A stretch of DNA of 64,000 nt from Desulfobacula toluolica Tol2. Its GTDB lineage: Bacteria; Desulfobacterota; Desulfobacteria; Desulfobacterales; Desulfobacteraceae. Below are positions 17,625 to 27,652 of the stretch, one piece after another. The stretch spans positions 4,102,001 to 4,166,000 of the forward strand of contig NC_018645.1 in the NCBI RefSeq assembly GCF_000307105.1. Reading direction: 5' to 3'. The notes under the pieces were generated by a model. The model worked only from the letters and a program-made list of their open reading frames with translations, was not told the DNA's origin and did not search any database. The position numbers and the translations under genes are program-made. Each line of letters starts with the position of its first letter. The stretch's first letter is position 1.

Positions 17625-18188
17625 ATGATTTCATATAAAGGGAAAAAAACACGTTTGCGTCCAATTCATAAAAATGACATAGAGAAATCTCTAATTTGGA
17701 AAAATGACCCTGAAATACGGGAAAATGTTCAGGGTTATCGTTTTCCTGTAACAGAAAGAATGGAGGAAATATGGTATGAATCAGCCCTAAATGGACAAAG
17801 CCGAACAAAAGTAATATTCTCAATTGAATCACTTAAAGATAATATGTTTGTAGGATTTATAGAACTTAATCAAATAGATTGGATATCAAGGCGCTGTAGT
17901 TTTGGAATCACTATAGGGGAAAAGGAGTACCAAAACATAGGAATTGGTAAGGATAGCATAATCTTACTCTTTAATTATGCATTCGAATACCTCAATATTA
18001 GGAAAATATGCTTGGAAGTCGCTGCATACAACACCAAGGCCATAAATTTATACAAAAAGATTGGTTTTATTGAAGAAGGGATATTAAAAGAGCATTTGTA
18101 TTTAAATAACAAATATCATGACATAATTTTAATGAGACTATTTGGGACAGAATTTCGGGATGCCAATCAAACCTTGACAAAATTATAA
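17625..18188 (+). CDS. GNAT acetyltransferase (RimJ/RimL-like, similar in type to PseH/sugar N-acetyltransferases)
   Basis: 187 residues from the ATG at 17625, chosen because AGGTGA lies 4-5 bases upstream; a longer open frame to 17442 lacks a ribosome-binding site. The start KTRLRPIHKNDIEKSLIWKN is typical of RimJ/L-type GNATs. The acetyl-CoA site reads EYQNIGIGKDS near residue 105, followed by NIRKICLEVAAYNTKAINLYKKIGF, the classic motif B end. Sugar-nucleotide acetyltransferases such as PseH belong to this group, so it may N-acetylate a 4-amino sugar made by the aminotransferase at 21130 (inference). First gene of the plus-strand run. Confidence 0.8.
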   Translation: MISYKGKKTRLRPIHKNDIEKSLIWKNDPEIRENVQGYRFPVTERMEEIWYESALNGQSRTKVIFSIESLKDNMFVGFIELNQIDWISRRCSFGITIGEKEYQNIGIGKDSIILLFNYAFEYLNIRKICLEVAAYNTKAINLYKKIGFIEEGILKEHLYLNNKYHDIILMRLFGTEFRDANQTLTKL

Positions 18189-18600
18189 TACCAGTTTTTT
18201 TGAGGCCGCAAAAGGATTATTAATTCCATCTTATGCCAAATAATTCAACCAACTGCCTTGATCACTTCGCAGAAAATCCAAGATAATTTTTGTTTTAAAT
18301 GCTGCTATATTTTTTTATTCATGCCCAACTTATGTCGTTGGACGAACTCAAAATTTAACATTTTGGAGAGTACCACCAATATGGGTTGAATGTCTTAATT
18401 GATAAGGCATACTGAGGGTTTATACTTTTTAATTTTAAAATTGCTTTTTTAATTTTAGGAATGGTATAAATATGCCGAATTATATGTAATCAAAAGGGCG
18501 AAGCTATATCCATCTTTTGATATAAATACTTTTTCACAGGCTTATTTTTCAAAAAAATCATAAATTTACAAGGACAAAATCTCATCATTACTATCCCAAA
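18189..18600. other. AT-rich intergenic region, no gene seen
   Basis: 412 bases between the GNAT gene and the glycosyltransferase. All frames are short and broken. I see no convincing promoter, terminator or repeat. TGGTATAAATATGCC near 18462-18476 resembles a sigma54 element, but its GG-GC spacing is one base short. Confidence 0.5.
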
Positions 18601-21021
18601 ATGGTGTTTTTTACAAAAATCATGCTTACCAGACAAAATTTTGACAATAAACTTCCTGAAAAGCAAGTGATATGGTCTTGGGCCGATAATGATGATTTTA
18701 AAACCGTCATTGACCTATTGATGGAATCAGGTGTGCCTGAAAATGATATTGGAGAGATGCTATTCAGATATGCCGATCAAGCCATAGCAGAAAATAAATT
18801 GAGTACAGCAATAGCTATACTAATATTTTTAGCAGAAGCTCTTGAAGACAAATCAGAAGCCCCTCCTTTGCTAAAAAAAGTCGGACAACTTTATGCATTA
18901 ACATCAAAATACGACAAAGCAAGAGAGTATTATGGAAAGTTGCCTTTAACCTTGGAAAATATCAAATTATGTTTTGAAACATTCATCCCTTTACTTGATA
19001 TAAACGGGCTATTATCTTTGCGGGACTCCATTATTCTAAGGGTTAATGAAACCTCCCAAAAAAATATCCATTCCATAATCAATAAAATATTACTTAATAT
19101 TTACACATTTCCTGATATTTTTACCTCCCATGCTGATTTATTTAAGAAAAATATTGAACATATTAAAACCAACCCGCCATTTTCCCAAAACTCAAAGCAA
19201 TATGAAAGTTTTATTTCTTTTGATTCATCCCAAATCCCGCAGCCCAATATTATAAAAATTTCTGACAATTTCTATACAAAAAAAGATGGGGTCTGGTTAA
19301 AAATCCCCCCTTCTGCGTACATGACAAATGAAACGAAAAAGCTGATACAAAATAATTTAAGTATCATGGTACATTGTGATTCTTTTGAATCCTTTTTTAT
19401 TTTCATTGATAAAATCAAAACAAATGAACCGCAGCCTATTAAGTTTGGATGCTGGGTGATCGTTGACTTTGAAGTACTCCGACAAATGATGCATATAATA
19501 GATTTTTCACCATTGAATAATTGTGATTTTGTTATCCGCTTTATCGATAAAAATAATTTACGCTCACAATTGACACATATCTTGCTTGAAAGAAAACTTC
19601 CTTTTATAGACAGAGCGATATATATATCTCAAGATGATCCCATTTTTTTTTCAAAGCATGTGCTACCTATACTCAAAGACCATAGAGCAGATATAGTATA
19701 TAATATTGAAAGTTATGAACAGCAGCTTTGTAAAATTTTTCCAGATAATTACCACGACACTGTCATACAAAAAATCAAAACCGGACAGAAATTAAATATT
19801 CTTTTTTTTACTTCAAGGTTTACAACTTATTTGCAATACTCCACCCGAGATATTGCAAAAGGATTTAGGCAATTAGGCCATAATACTTTTATTGAGATAG
19901 AAGATGAGGACTCCAGTGTGAGCATCAGAAAAGATGTATGCCTGGAAAACTTAATTAATTTTAAGCCAGACGTTATTTTTTCCATTAATAACCTTCGGCA
20001 ATCCTATCCATGGATACCCAAAAGCATTCCGTTTATAACTTGGATGCAGGATTTAATGCCACATATAGCTGGTCTAAAAAATCCTTCGATAATTACCGAC
20101 CATGATTATATTTTTTCTTTTTCTCAAGATTGGATTGACAATTATTTTAAAAATCATACTGCATTCAAAAATAAAAAGATACATTGTCTCCCAGTAACCG
20201 TTGACACAAATATTTATCATCCCATATCTTCATGCAAAAAAAAATATAAAGTAACCAGCATCACACATTTAGTAAATCCTGGACTCACTTTCCTACCGAT
20301 CATCGAGGGCAATACGATTTCAGAAATCAAATCAGAGGCTGAAGTATTTTTTTTAAAGCAATTGGTTTATGAATTAGATCATAGTTCTTTGGCTAAAGTA
20401 CAACAGATCAGCTCAAACTCTGTAGATAGAAAGAAAATTGCAGAAAAAGTATGTCAAAAAATAGGGATACCCATAAATGATACACTGCTAAAATTAACAA
20501 ACCCTCGTAATGACAAAAATGAATTTAGCCGTTTTACATATCATTGTTTATCCCTCATGAAAATCAAACCCATACTTGCTCTAATCACAAATAACATTGA
20601 TGTGCGGGTTTTTGGAAGAAACTGGGAAAAATACCCTCAATTTAAAAATATTGCGATGGGTATTGCTGATAATGGCAAGGCTCTTAACAAAATAATTAAT
20701 GAATCATGCATTAACTTAAACAGCGCAGCAACATCTTTTCATATGAAGGTGCCGGAAGTTATGGCAGCTGAAGGTTTTTTACTTACTCGTCGTATTCCAA
20801 GGTGTTATGATGCTATGCCAATAACCGACTTTTTTGATGAAAACAAAGAAATTATTTTTTATGAGGATGAGTTTGACTTAGTAAAAAAAGTAAATTTTTT
20901 TTTGAAAAACAAAAAAATAAGAAATAAATTAGCAAAAGCAGCTCATAACAAATTCATTACTTGCTATGGTGTAGACAAAGCTGCTCAATCTATCTTAAAA
21001 ATAATGAAAAATAAAAAATGA
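18601..21021 (+). CDS. Large glycosyltransferase with helical N-terminus and CgeB/GT-B-like C-terminus
   Basis: 806 residues from the ATG at 18601; no strong ribosome-binding site, and ATG 18622 is possible. Residues about 10-120 are helical, TPR-like (AIAILIFLAEALEDKSEAPP). Residues about 395-800 resemble the CgeB-type GT-B fold: KLNILFFTSRFTTYLQYSTRD, FKPDVIFSINN, FITWMQDLMPH, CLPVTVDTNIYHP, and near the end NLNSAATSFHMKVPEVMAAEGFLLT, matching the acceptor/nucleotide loop region of the family. It probably transfers a sugar onto the flagellar glycan or onto protein in the cytoplasm. The middle part (130-390) is unlike anything I recognise. Confidence 0.75.
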   Translation: MVFFTKIMLTRQNFDNKLPEKQVIWSWADNDDFKTVIDLLMESGVPENDIGEMLFRYADQAIAENKLSTAIAILIFLAEALEDKSEAPPLLKKVGQLYALTSKYDKAREYYGKLPLTLENIKLCFETFIPLLDINGLLSLRDSIILRVNETSQKNIHSIINKILLNIYTFPDIFTSHADLFKKNIEHIKTNPPFSQNSKQYESFISFDSSQIPQPNIIKISDNFYTKKDGVWLKIPPSAYMTNETKKLIQNNLSIMVHCDSFESFFIFIDKIKTNEPQPIKFGCWVIVDFEVLRQMMHIIDFSPLNNCDFVIRFIDKNNLRSQLTHILLERKLPFIDRAIYISQDDPIFFSKHVLPILKDHRADIVYNIESYEQQLCKIFPDNYHDTVIQKIKTGQKLNILFFTSRFTTYLQYSTRDIAKGFRQLGHNTFIEIEDEDSSVSIRKDVCLENLINFKPDVIFSINNLRQSYPWIPKSIPFITWMQDLMPHIAGLKNPSIITDHDYIFSFSQDWIDNYFKNHTAFKNKKIHCLPVTVDTNIYHPISSCKKKYKVTSITHLVNPGLTFLPIIEGNTISEIKSEAEVFFLKQLVYELDHSSLAKVQQISSNSVDRKKIAEKVCQKIGIPINDTLLKLTNPRNDKNEFSRFTYHCLSLMKIKPILALITNNIDVRVFGRNWEKYPQFKNIAMGIADNGKALNKIINESCINLNSAATSFHMKVPEVMAAEGFLLTRRIPRCYDAMPITDFFDENKEIIFYEDEFDLVKKVNFFLKNKKIRNKLAKAAHNKFITCYGVDKAAQSILKIMKNKK

Positions 21022-21129
21022 CTTCCCATTCAGTTGTAACAATCCAAACACAGAAGGATCAAAAAAAATACCAAGAATAGTAGGTGATTAATTTAATAAA
21101 CTCCAAAAAAAATAGGTTAGCGTGAAATA

Positions 21130-22257
21130 ATGAAAATTGATTTTTTTTATCATAATCTTGGAGAACAGGAAAGAGAGGCTGTTTATAATGCCCTTGAATC
21201 ACCTTTTCTTACCACAGGAAGTACTGTGCTTGAATTTGAAAAAAAATTTTCTCAATATATTGGCTCTAAACACACAATTGCGGTGATGAGTTGTACTGCT
21301 GCCCTTCATCTTAGCTTGCAGGCTCTGGGCATTGGAAAAGGAGATGAGGTGATTACCACTCCCATGACCTTTGCTGCCTCCAGTTTAGCAATAGTTCATA
21401 CAGGTGCTACACCGGTTTGGGTAGATGTAGAAGCAAATACCGGCAACATAGATGTGAAACTAATTGAAGCTGCTATCACAAAAAAAACCAAAGCGATATT
21501 ACCCGTACATCTATACGGCCAGATGTGTGATATGCGAACAATTCGTGATATTGCCAATCAATTTGGTCTATTCATAATAGAAGACGCTGCACACGCACTG
21601 GAAAGCTCCCGTGATGGCATTAGAATAGGAGAGTTATCAGATGCTGCTTGTTTCAGTTTCTATGCAACCAAAAGCATTACCTGTGGTGAAGGGGGAGCTG
21701 TTTCAACAAATTCACAATCGTTGGCCAGCAAAATACACATGCTCAGGAGTCATGGCATCAATAAAGATGCTAACATGAGGCATGATAAAGTGTTTGAACA
21801 CTGGGATCTTATTGATTTTGGTTGGAAATACAATATGAACAATATCCAGGCATCCATACTGATTCCTCAAATTGATAAAATTGATCACATACATAAAAAA
21901 CGCAAAGAGATTTATGGACAATATATGGAAAGATTAGTCAATATTCCTGAATTAAAATTCCCTCAGATATTACCGGAATCAATCAGTGCATATCATTTAC
22001 TTACCATATGGGTAGCCCCAAACAAAAGAGATAAGCTCCTTCGTGATCTGCAAAAAAAAGGTATTGGTGTAGCAGTAAATTACCGATCTATAAATATTTT
22101 ATCCAAGTTTCAAAACTTCTTTTCAAAAGGGCGGGGGAGCTTTCCAATTTCTGAAAAAATTGGCGATTCTACAATATCTCTACCATTTCATACCCATCTG
22201 ACACAGGAAGAAATTAATCACATAATTAGTATGCTTAAAGAATTGTTAATAAAATGA
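21130..22257 (+). CDS. DegT/DnrJ/EryC1 (PLP-dependent) sugar aminotransferase
   Basis: 375 residues. Typical motifs are LTTGSTVLEFEKKF, the cofactor phosphate site SCTAALHLSLQALGIGKGDEV, FIIEDAAHAL with the PLP-ring Asp, and the Schiff-base Lys in FYATKSITCGEGGA near residue 185. Length and spacing match PseC/ArnB/WecE-type enzymes, which place an amino group on C4 of a 4-keto-6-deoxy nucleotide sugar. The NAD-dependent dehydratase at 24767 could supply its substrate and the GNAT at 17625 could acetylate the product, giving a local 4-acetamido-4,6-dideoxy sugar route (inference). Confidence 0.87.
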   Translation: MKIDFFYHNLGEQEREAVYNALESPFLTTGSTVLEFEKKFSQYIGSKHTIAVMSCTAALHLSLQALGIGKGDEVITTPMTFAASSLAIVHTGATPVWVDVEANTGNIDVKLIEAAITKKTKAILPVHLYGQMCDMRTIRDIANQFGLFIIEDAAHALESSRDGIRIGELSDAACFSFYATKSITCGEGGAVSTNSQSLASKIHMLRSHGINKDANMRHDKVFEHWDLIDFGWKYNMNNIQASILIPQIDKIDHIHKKRKEIYGQYMERLVNIPELKFPQILPESISAYHLLTIWVAPNKRDKLLRDLQKKGIGVAVNYRSINILSKFQNFFSKGRGSFPISEKIGDSTISLPFHTHLTQEEINHIISMLKELLIK

Positions 22258-22367
22258 GATGGACACAATACCCAAAACCAACTATTAGGATACCAGAGAA
22301 AAATAACTGCAAGAAGATAATTAACCATATTAGTGGAAAAACGAAACCTCTAATGGAAAGCATCTAA

Positions 22368-24707
22368 ATGTCTTTTTATATACCAATTATTTTGATAGTA
22401 TTTTTGGCTTTTTATTTTTTCATTCCCTATAGAAACTGGCCGCCAGATCCGCATTTTGGATCATACGGGATATGGAGTCTTTTTTACAAAAAAGAAAATG
22501 CTCGGCAATTTATCACAGGAGCTATTGGACTTAGCCGGGCTTATATGTTTTTTATTGTAAAAATGATTGTTCAACTTTCCAATAACCGATGTACAAATAC
22601 ATTGGTGAAAATTTTAATGTGGGCTATGGTGATGATAACCGGGGAGCTTGTTTTCTATATCAGCGCCCAAATACTACAGATGCCCAATTGGCTGGCATTA
22701 TTTGCTGCAACAACCTTCCTTTTTTCAGCATCACGCCCTCAAATGCTGCCTACCTATTTGAACGGCGAACAATTCTATATGGTAATCTCATCAATTAGTA
22801 TGATTTTATTGTTTAAGGCATCCACGTATCCTATCAATGATCAACCCCAATCATTATTAATCTTATGGGCTTTTCTACTATTTGGAGCGGCTGTTTTCAC
22901 AAAAATAAATTTCATTTTAGAACCGTTCATTATCGGATGTTTATATTGGAGCCAACAAAATTTTTCCATTTATGTCTTTCAATACATTTTATTGGGCTGC
23001 TTACCAGCCTTATTTTTTTATCTGCTGTTAATCAAAAAATATAGTTTTAAAGGTGCTATTAACAATTACTCATGGTATCTGACCAAAAGCGGTTGGCTCA
23101 AAACAATCAGTATATCAAATCAATATCGTTTATTGAAAGATAGATATGAAATAGCCCTCAAACATAGCCCCTTGGCAATCATATTCCTTGCTGCAGTATG
23201 GGGAGCATGGTCTTATTCCCCCAAAGACAATATCAGCTGGCTTTTAGTGGCCTGGCTGATAGCGACCCTCATCAACATAGCTACCCAGTTTCGGTTTGAA
23301 CTGTACCATTTTTATGTATTAATTCCACCAGCTTCCATTTTAACAGTGATGGGCTTTCAATCTCAAATTGAAGCACAAAATAGTATTGGCATTGTGTGCC
23401 TATCATTTCTTTTAATTGTTGGGGCCAGACGCTCGATTTTAAACTTCCCTCAATATTATAAAAACAAACCTTTATCAAAGCATATGGGACAGGCCATAAC
23501 GGTATATCAATATTATTGGGATTTACGTATTTCACAAGTAGAGTCCCATTGTAAAACATACGAAGGACCTTTTCTTGCTTGGGGCATCGTCCCTCAAATT
23601 TATTATATGACAAAACGAGCGCCTCTTTGCACTTATACATTCTTCCACTACAATACAATTGCAGCCCCTATGCAAGACACACTTCAGACCCAACTACTTA
23701 CTGCCATTAAAGAAAAAAAGCCCTGTTGGATTTATGATTTTAACTGTTGGAATACTCGCTATGGCCCATTAAACCCGCTTACATTAAGCATTCTTACCGG
23801 ACAATCATACGCCCCTGCATATCGTAGAGAGCATTTGATATACTATCAACTATGCGCAACAAGTAAAAAAAAATATCAAATGTTGCATATTCAGGATCAA
23901 ACCGCCCGATATCGGTTGCATGTCTATAAATCACAATCCCTTGATTTATTTCACGATGAACTCCGAATTTCGGGTATTGAAGTGAGCGCATTATCTCCTA
24001 TATGGCACATGGACATTGATGAATTACTAATTTCCTATAAACTTGGACATTACTATTGTTGCAGTGAATTACGAACGATAGAGGAAAAACTCTCCAAAAC
24101 CATCATAAATCTTACAATCACACGTCTTTTTCTGAGTATATTTTTTTTACACCAAAAACAAAACAAAACAGCAGAAGAATATTTAAACTCTTGGGTAGAT
24201 ATCACAAAAAAAATATTACCCACAAATTCTTTATTACGACTTGCCCCCAATATTCTTTACAGGCTTATGGATCAAGATGAAAGCATCATTCATTTCGAAA
24301 ATGAATCTTTGAATATTTTACCAATTCGTGACGGTTTTGACTTTAGTTTTTTTTGTATCTGGCTGGGACTTACAGGCATCACGACAGAAGTTGAACAACT
24401 ACATTTCTATCAATTACTGACAGACCTAATTGAAGATAAGAGTGAATATAAAGACCCCACCATTGACATCATGGAGACTTCTTTATTGAGGTTGCGGGAG
24501 ATAATCATAGACCGGAAAAATCATAAAGGAGGAGCAGAACCAATGCCATGGATCAATTTAGATCATATAGCGAACATGGGGGAAAATTCCAATTGGTATA
24601 ATTTAAAAATATATATTGCTTTACTACAAACAATTATGAATCAAAACAATACCAACCCTCGAAATGACAAACAAAAAAATGACATGCATATATTGGACAG
24701 AATTTGA
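22368..24707 (+). CDS. Polytopic membrane protein, probable GT-C-type glycosyltransferase with large soluble C-terminus
   Basis: 779 residues. Residues 1-345 carry about nine hydrophobic helices, beginning with a strong N-terminal helix (IPIILIVFLAFYFFI). The early loop PYRNWPPDPHFGSYG contains acidic and His residues, as in the first loop of GT-C enzymes. Residues about 380-779 are soluble, helical, and without a motif I recognise. GGAAAG precedes the ATG. In the family, lipid-linked sugars are transferred on the outer membrane face; that would be unusual for flagellin glycosylation, so the protein may instead serve an envelope polysaccharide. Function assignment is weak; the membrane topology is clear. 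Confidence 0.5.
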   Translation: MSFYIPIILIVFLAFYFFIPYRNWPPDPHFGSYGIWSLFYKKENARQFITGAIGLSRAYMFFIVKMIVQLSNNRCTNTLVKILMWAMVMITGELVFYISAQILQMPNWLALFAATTFLFSASRPQMLPTYLNGEQFYMVISSISMILLFKASTYPINDQPQSLLILWAFLLFGAAVFTKINFILEPFIIGCLYWSQQNFSIYVFQYILLGCLPALFFYLLLIKKYSFKGAINNYSWYLTKSGWLKTISISNQYRLLKDRYEIALKHSPLAIIFLAAVWGAWSYSPKDNISWLLVAWLIATLINIATQFRFELYHFYVLIPPASILTVMGFQSQIEAQNSIGIVCLSFLLIVGARRSILNFPQYYKNKPLSKHMGQAITVYQYYWDLRISQVESHCKTYEGPFLAWGIVPQIYYMTKRAPLCTYTFFHYNTIAAPMQDTLQTQLLTAIKEKKPCWIYDFNCWNTRYGPLNPLTLSILTGQSYAPAYRREHLIYYQLCATSKKKYQMLHIQDQTARYRLHVYKSQSLDLFHDELRISGIEVSALSPIWHMDIDELLISYKLGHYYCCSELRTIEEKLSKTIINLTITRLFLSIFFLHQKQNKTAEEYLNSWVDITKKILPTNSLLRLAPNILYRLMDQDESIIHFENESLNILPIRDGFDFSFFCIWLGLTGITTEVEQLHFYQLLTDLIEDKSEYKDPTIDIMETSLLRLREIIIDRKNHKGGAEPMPWINLDHIANMGENSNWYNLKIYIALLQTIMNQNNTNPRNDKQKNDMHILDRI

Positions 24708-24766
24708 AATAATTCTGTTCTAAAATTTTTTCATATGAAACCAAACTAAATAGAAAGATAACAATT

Positions 24767-25786
24767 ATGACTAAGCGCATATTGGTAACTGGTGGAGCAG
24801 GCTTCATAGGAAGCAATTTGGTTAACTATTTACAAAAAAAATATCCATCTTATAAGATAGCTGTCTATGACAAGCTTACTTATGCAGGCAATATCCGAAA
24901 TCTTGATCCACTTTTTTTTAATAACAACAGTCAGTACACATTTATTAATGCCTGCGTTTCTGATCGAGAAAAACTATCTAGTGCAATCAGGAATTGTGAT
25001 ATTGTTGTTCATCTTGCTTCTGAATCACATGTCTCCAACTCCCTTGCCCAAGCTGATGATTTTGTAAATACAAATGTCTTCGGAACAATGGTACTATGTG
25101 AAGAAATCGTAAAATTCCCCGTTGAAAAATTCATTTTAATTTCAAGTTCTGAAGTCTATGGAACGGCAGAAATAAAACCTATGGATGAGACTCACCCTCT
25201 TAATCCAGCAAGTCCATATGCTGGTTCAAAAACCGGACAAGATAGAATTGCTTTCAGTTATTTCTATAGCTTTGATATACCACTTATAATACTTCGACCA
25301 TTTAATCAATTTGGAAGCCACCAACATATAGAAAAAGTGATCCCAAAATTCATAACCAACCTATTGAATGATAAAGTTATTCATGTTGAAAATAAAGGCA
25401 CTCAGACCAGAGACTGGCTTTATGTAGAAGACCTTTGCAGGGCAATTGATCGTACGATTCATTACAAATCCAATGATTTATTCGGGGAAGCAATAAACAT
25501 TGGTAGCCGACGTGAAGTATCTATCCTTGAAATGGCAGAATCAATCTGCGAAATTTTGGATAAAGATGCTGAAAAACACATTAAATATGGGCGTGATAGA
25601 TGCGGTCAGATCATGTCTCATATTGCCTCTATCGACAAAGCGAACAAACTGCTTGATTGGCAGCCTATGATTGATATTTACTCTGGATTAAAAAAGACTA
25701 TCGCTTGGTATCATGACAATCCTTCATGGTATAATTCGTTACGTTTCCCAACACTTAAAATAACACAAACCAGAGGTGGGAATTGA
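24767..25786 (+). CDS. NAD-dependent nucleotide-sugar 4,6-dehydratase/epimerase (RmlB-like SDR)
   Basis: 339 residues. The N-terminus ILVTGGAGFIGSNLVNYL is the NAD site, followed by VYDKLTYAGNIRNL, a stretch characteristic of dTDP-glucose 4,6-dehydratases. HLASESHV and SSSEVYG precede the catalytic YAGSK near residues 150-154. The usual T-D-E of RmlB after the serine strand is replaced by S-S-E, so the dehydratase type is likely but the nucleotide is uncertain (LegB-like enzymes look similar). It overlaps the WbqC-like gene by one base (TGATG). It may feed the aminotransferase at 21130. Confidence 0.8.
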   Translation: MTKRILVTGGAGFIGSNLVNYLQKKYPSYKIAVYDKLTYAGNIRNLDPLFFNNNSQYTFINACVSDREKLSSAIRNCDIVVHLASESHVSNSLAQADDFVNTNVFGTMVLCEEIVKFPVEKFILISSSEVYGTAEIKPMDETHPLNPASPYAGSKTGQDRIAFSYFYSFDIPLIILRPFNQFGSHQHIEKVIPKFITNLLNDKVIHVENKGTQTRDWLYVEDLCRAIDRTIHYKSNDLFGEAINIGSRREVSILEMAESICEILDKDAEKHIKYGRDRCGQIMSHIASIDKANKLLDWQPMIDIYSGLKKTIAWYHDNPSWYNSLRFPTLKITQTRGGN

Positions 25787-26493
25787 TGCAGGGCTGTATT
25801 TTACAACCAAGCTACTTACCTTGGCTTGGATTTTTCGAACAATTTTATGTTTCCAATATATTTATTTTTCTTGATGATGTTCAATATACCAAACAGGATT
25901 GGAGAAACAGGAATAAGCTTAGAACGTACGACCCTTCAGATAAAGGATGGACATGGCTAACAGTACCGGTCAAAGTTATCCACAGCAAACAGGCACTATC
26001 CGATACTCCAATTGATTATTCAACAAACTGGATTGCAAAACACCTGAATTGCATGAGGCAAAATTACCATACTGCCACTTATTTTAAAGAGATATTTCAG
26101 ATATTAAAGAGTGTTTTAGAAAATAAATTTAAATATCTCGTTGAATTAAATGTTCAATCTACCATTGCATTGGCAACGTATTTAGGTCTCCAACGCGATA
26201 CAATTTTATCCTCAAGTCTTGGGATAAAAACAAAGGATAAGAATGAGCGACTGATTCAGCTTTGTAAAGCCACTGGTATAACCAATTTGTTTGATGGAAA
26301 AAAAGCAAAGAATTTTCTTGATTTGCATCGCTTTAAGCAAAATGGAATTTCTGTCAGTTTCCAAAACTACCATCATCCTTCTTACTCCCAATGCCAACAA
26401 CCTTTCATAAAATATTTGTCAGTAATTGACCTGTTATTCAACTATGGAAAGCAAAGCATTGATATCATTTTAAAAAATTCCGAATTCCTTTAA
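25786..26493 (+). CDS. WbqC-like family protein
   Basis: 235 residues from the ATG at 25786, which overlaps the preceding stop codon and has GAGGTGGG upstream; the TTG 3 bases earlier is less likely. The N-terminus GCILQPSYLPWLGFFEQ, then FIFLDDVQYTKQDWRNRNKLR, and the end region with SYSQCQQPF are the hallmark of the WbqC family (PF08889). The family is found in O-antigen and glycan loci, where it is thought to take part in forming N-acylated amino sugars; its chemistry is not settled. Translational coupling to the dehydratase suggests the same pathway. Confidence 0.87.
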   Translation: MQGCILQPSYLPWLGFFEQFYVSNIFIFLDDVQYTKQDWRNRNKLRTYDPSDKGWTWLTVPVKVIHSKQALSDTPIDYSTNWIAKHLNCMRQNYHTATYFKEIFQILKSVLENKFKYLVELNVQSTIALATYLGLQRDTILSSSLGIKTKDKNERLIQLCKATGITNLFDGKKAKNFLDLHRFKQNGISVSFQNYHHPSYSQCQQPFIKYLSVIDLLFNYGKQSIDIILKNSEFL

Positions 26494-26555
26494 ATTATAA
26501 TAAAAATGATAACTATCGTTTCAGCAAACACTTCACTAAATTAGGATATAAAATA

Positions 26556-27521
26556 ATGACAAATTCTTCCCAAAAACGACAACATATCCCTAAAAAATTT
26601 GGTTTCCGATTTAAGGATGCAATACAATTTCCAGAAATGGTTGTCTGCGGTATTTCTTTTTGCTGTAATGCTAGATGCATACACTGTCCTAACGCAAAAA
26701 CTAATTTCACAGCCAGTCTCAAAGGCGCGGACCAGCTAATGAGCTGGGAAGTTTACAAAAAAATTGTTCATGAATGTACTCAATACCCCCATAGCTTAGT
26801 GCGTCTTTCTTCAGCCGGAGAAATACTGATGCATCCTCATGGAATTGAAATGATAGAATACCTATTAAATTTCAAAAAAAATGTAGCATTAACCACAAAT
26901 GGAAGTTTGTTGACACCGGACAAATCCATTTGCCTGTTGAAAGCCGGAATTCGGAGTATAGAAATTAGTGTTGATGCAGCTACATCAGAGATTTATGAAA
27001 AAATTCGTCCAGGACTTTCTTTTGAACAGACTCTATCCAATATTCAAAATTTAGTTCGATTACGGGATCAAGGTAAATTTAAGACTCGAATTATGGTCAG
27101 CATCATTAAACAAAAAGACAATATGGACTCTCTGGAAAAAATAAAGAAATTTTGGAAAAATCTTGTCGATGTAGTTCTCACCCGTAGTTTACTAAGTTTT
27201 AGCGGATTGATTGACAGAGGCGCTCAGGAGACCTATATGCCGGCTACAGTACCGTGTCCCTTCTTATGGGAACGTGTTCTTATAGATCCGGTTGGAAATT
27301 TAAGAGCGTGTGTCAATGACATATATAACAAACTTTGTGTTGGAAATATCATGGAACAAAATATTTCCCAATTATGGCAGTCAGATATTTTGAATGAATG
27401 GAGAAGAATGCACTTAGAGGGCAAACGCAATGAAATGATACACTGTAAAGATTGTGTGGATCTTGAATATCGATCGTGGAACTATAACTATTTCCATGCG
27501 CTTAACAAGCCCATTGAATAA
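26556..27521 (+). CDS. Radical-SAM enzyme with SPASM-like C-terminus
   Basis: 321 residues. The cluster motif CNARCIHC (Cys 37, 41, 44) is preceded by VVCGISFC. The core has LVRLSSAGEILMHPHG, VALTTNGSLLT and SIEISVDAATSEIYEKIRPG, all standard for SPASM-type radical-SAM proteins. The C-terminal part has CPFLWERVLIDPVGNLRAC, a GNIMEQNISQLWQS pattern and CKDC, giving ligands for an auxiliary cluster. AGGATA lies before the ATG. It is the third SPASM-type enzyme of the island but is not specially similar to the 7.4/9.9 kb pair. Substrate unknown. Confidence 0.8.
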   Translation: MTNSSQKRQHIPKKFGFRFKDAIQFPEMVVCGISFCCNARCIHCPNAKTNFTASLKGADQLMSWEVYKKIVHECTQYPHSLVRLSSAGEILMHPHGIEMIEYLLNFKKNVALTTNGSLLTPDKSICLLKAGIRSIEISVDAATSEIYEKIRPGLSFEQTLSNIQNLVRLRDQGKFKTRIMVSIIKQKDNMDSLEKIKKFWKNLVDVVLTRSLLSFSGLIDRGAQETYMPATVPCPFLWERVLIDPVGNLRACVNDIYNKLCVGNIMEQNISQLWQSDILNEWRRMHLEGKRNEMIHCKDCVDLEYRSWNYNYFHALNKPIE

Positions 27522-27652
27522 AATTTTCTCCATATGGCGAATCGCTTAGGTTCCAAACCATTGGGTTCTACATTTTGATTCTCCTTAATTGAAAAGAACT
27601 ATCCATTATAATTAAATATAAACTTAAAACCTGAATTCAGGAGGTTTAGAGA

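Noticed and set aside
18462-18476. Possible sigma54 promoter TGGTATAAATATGCC
   Set aside because: GG-GC spacing is one base too short, which is not tolerated by this sigma factor.
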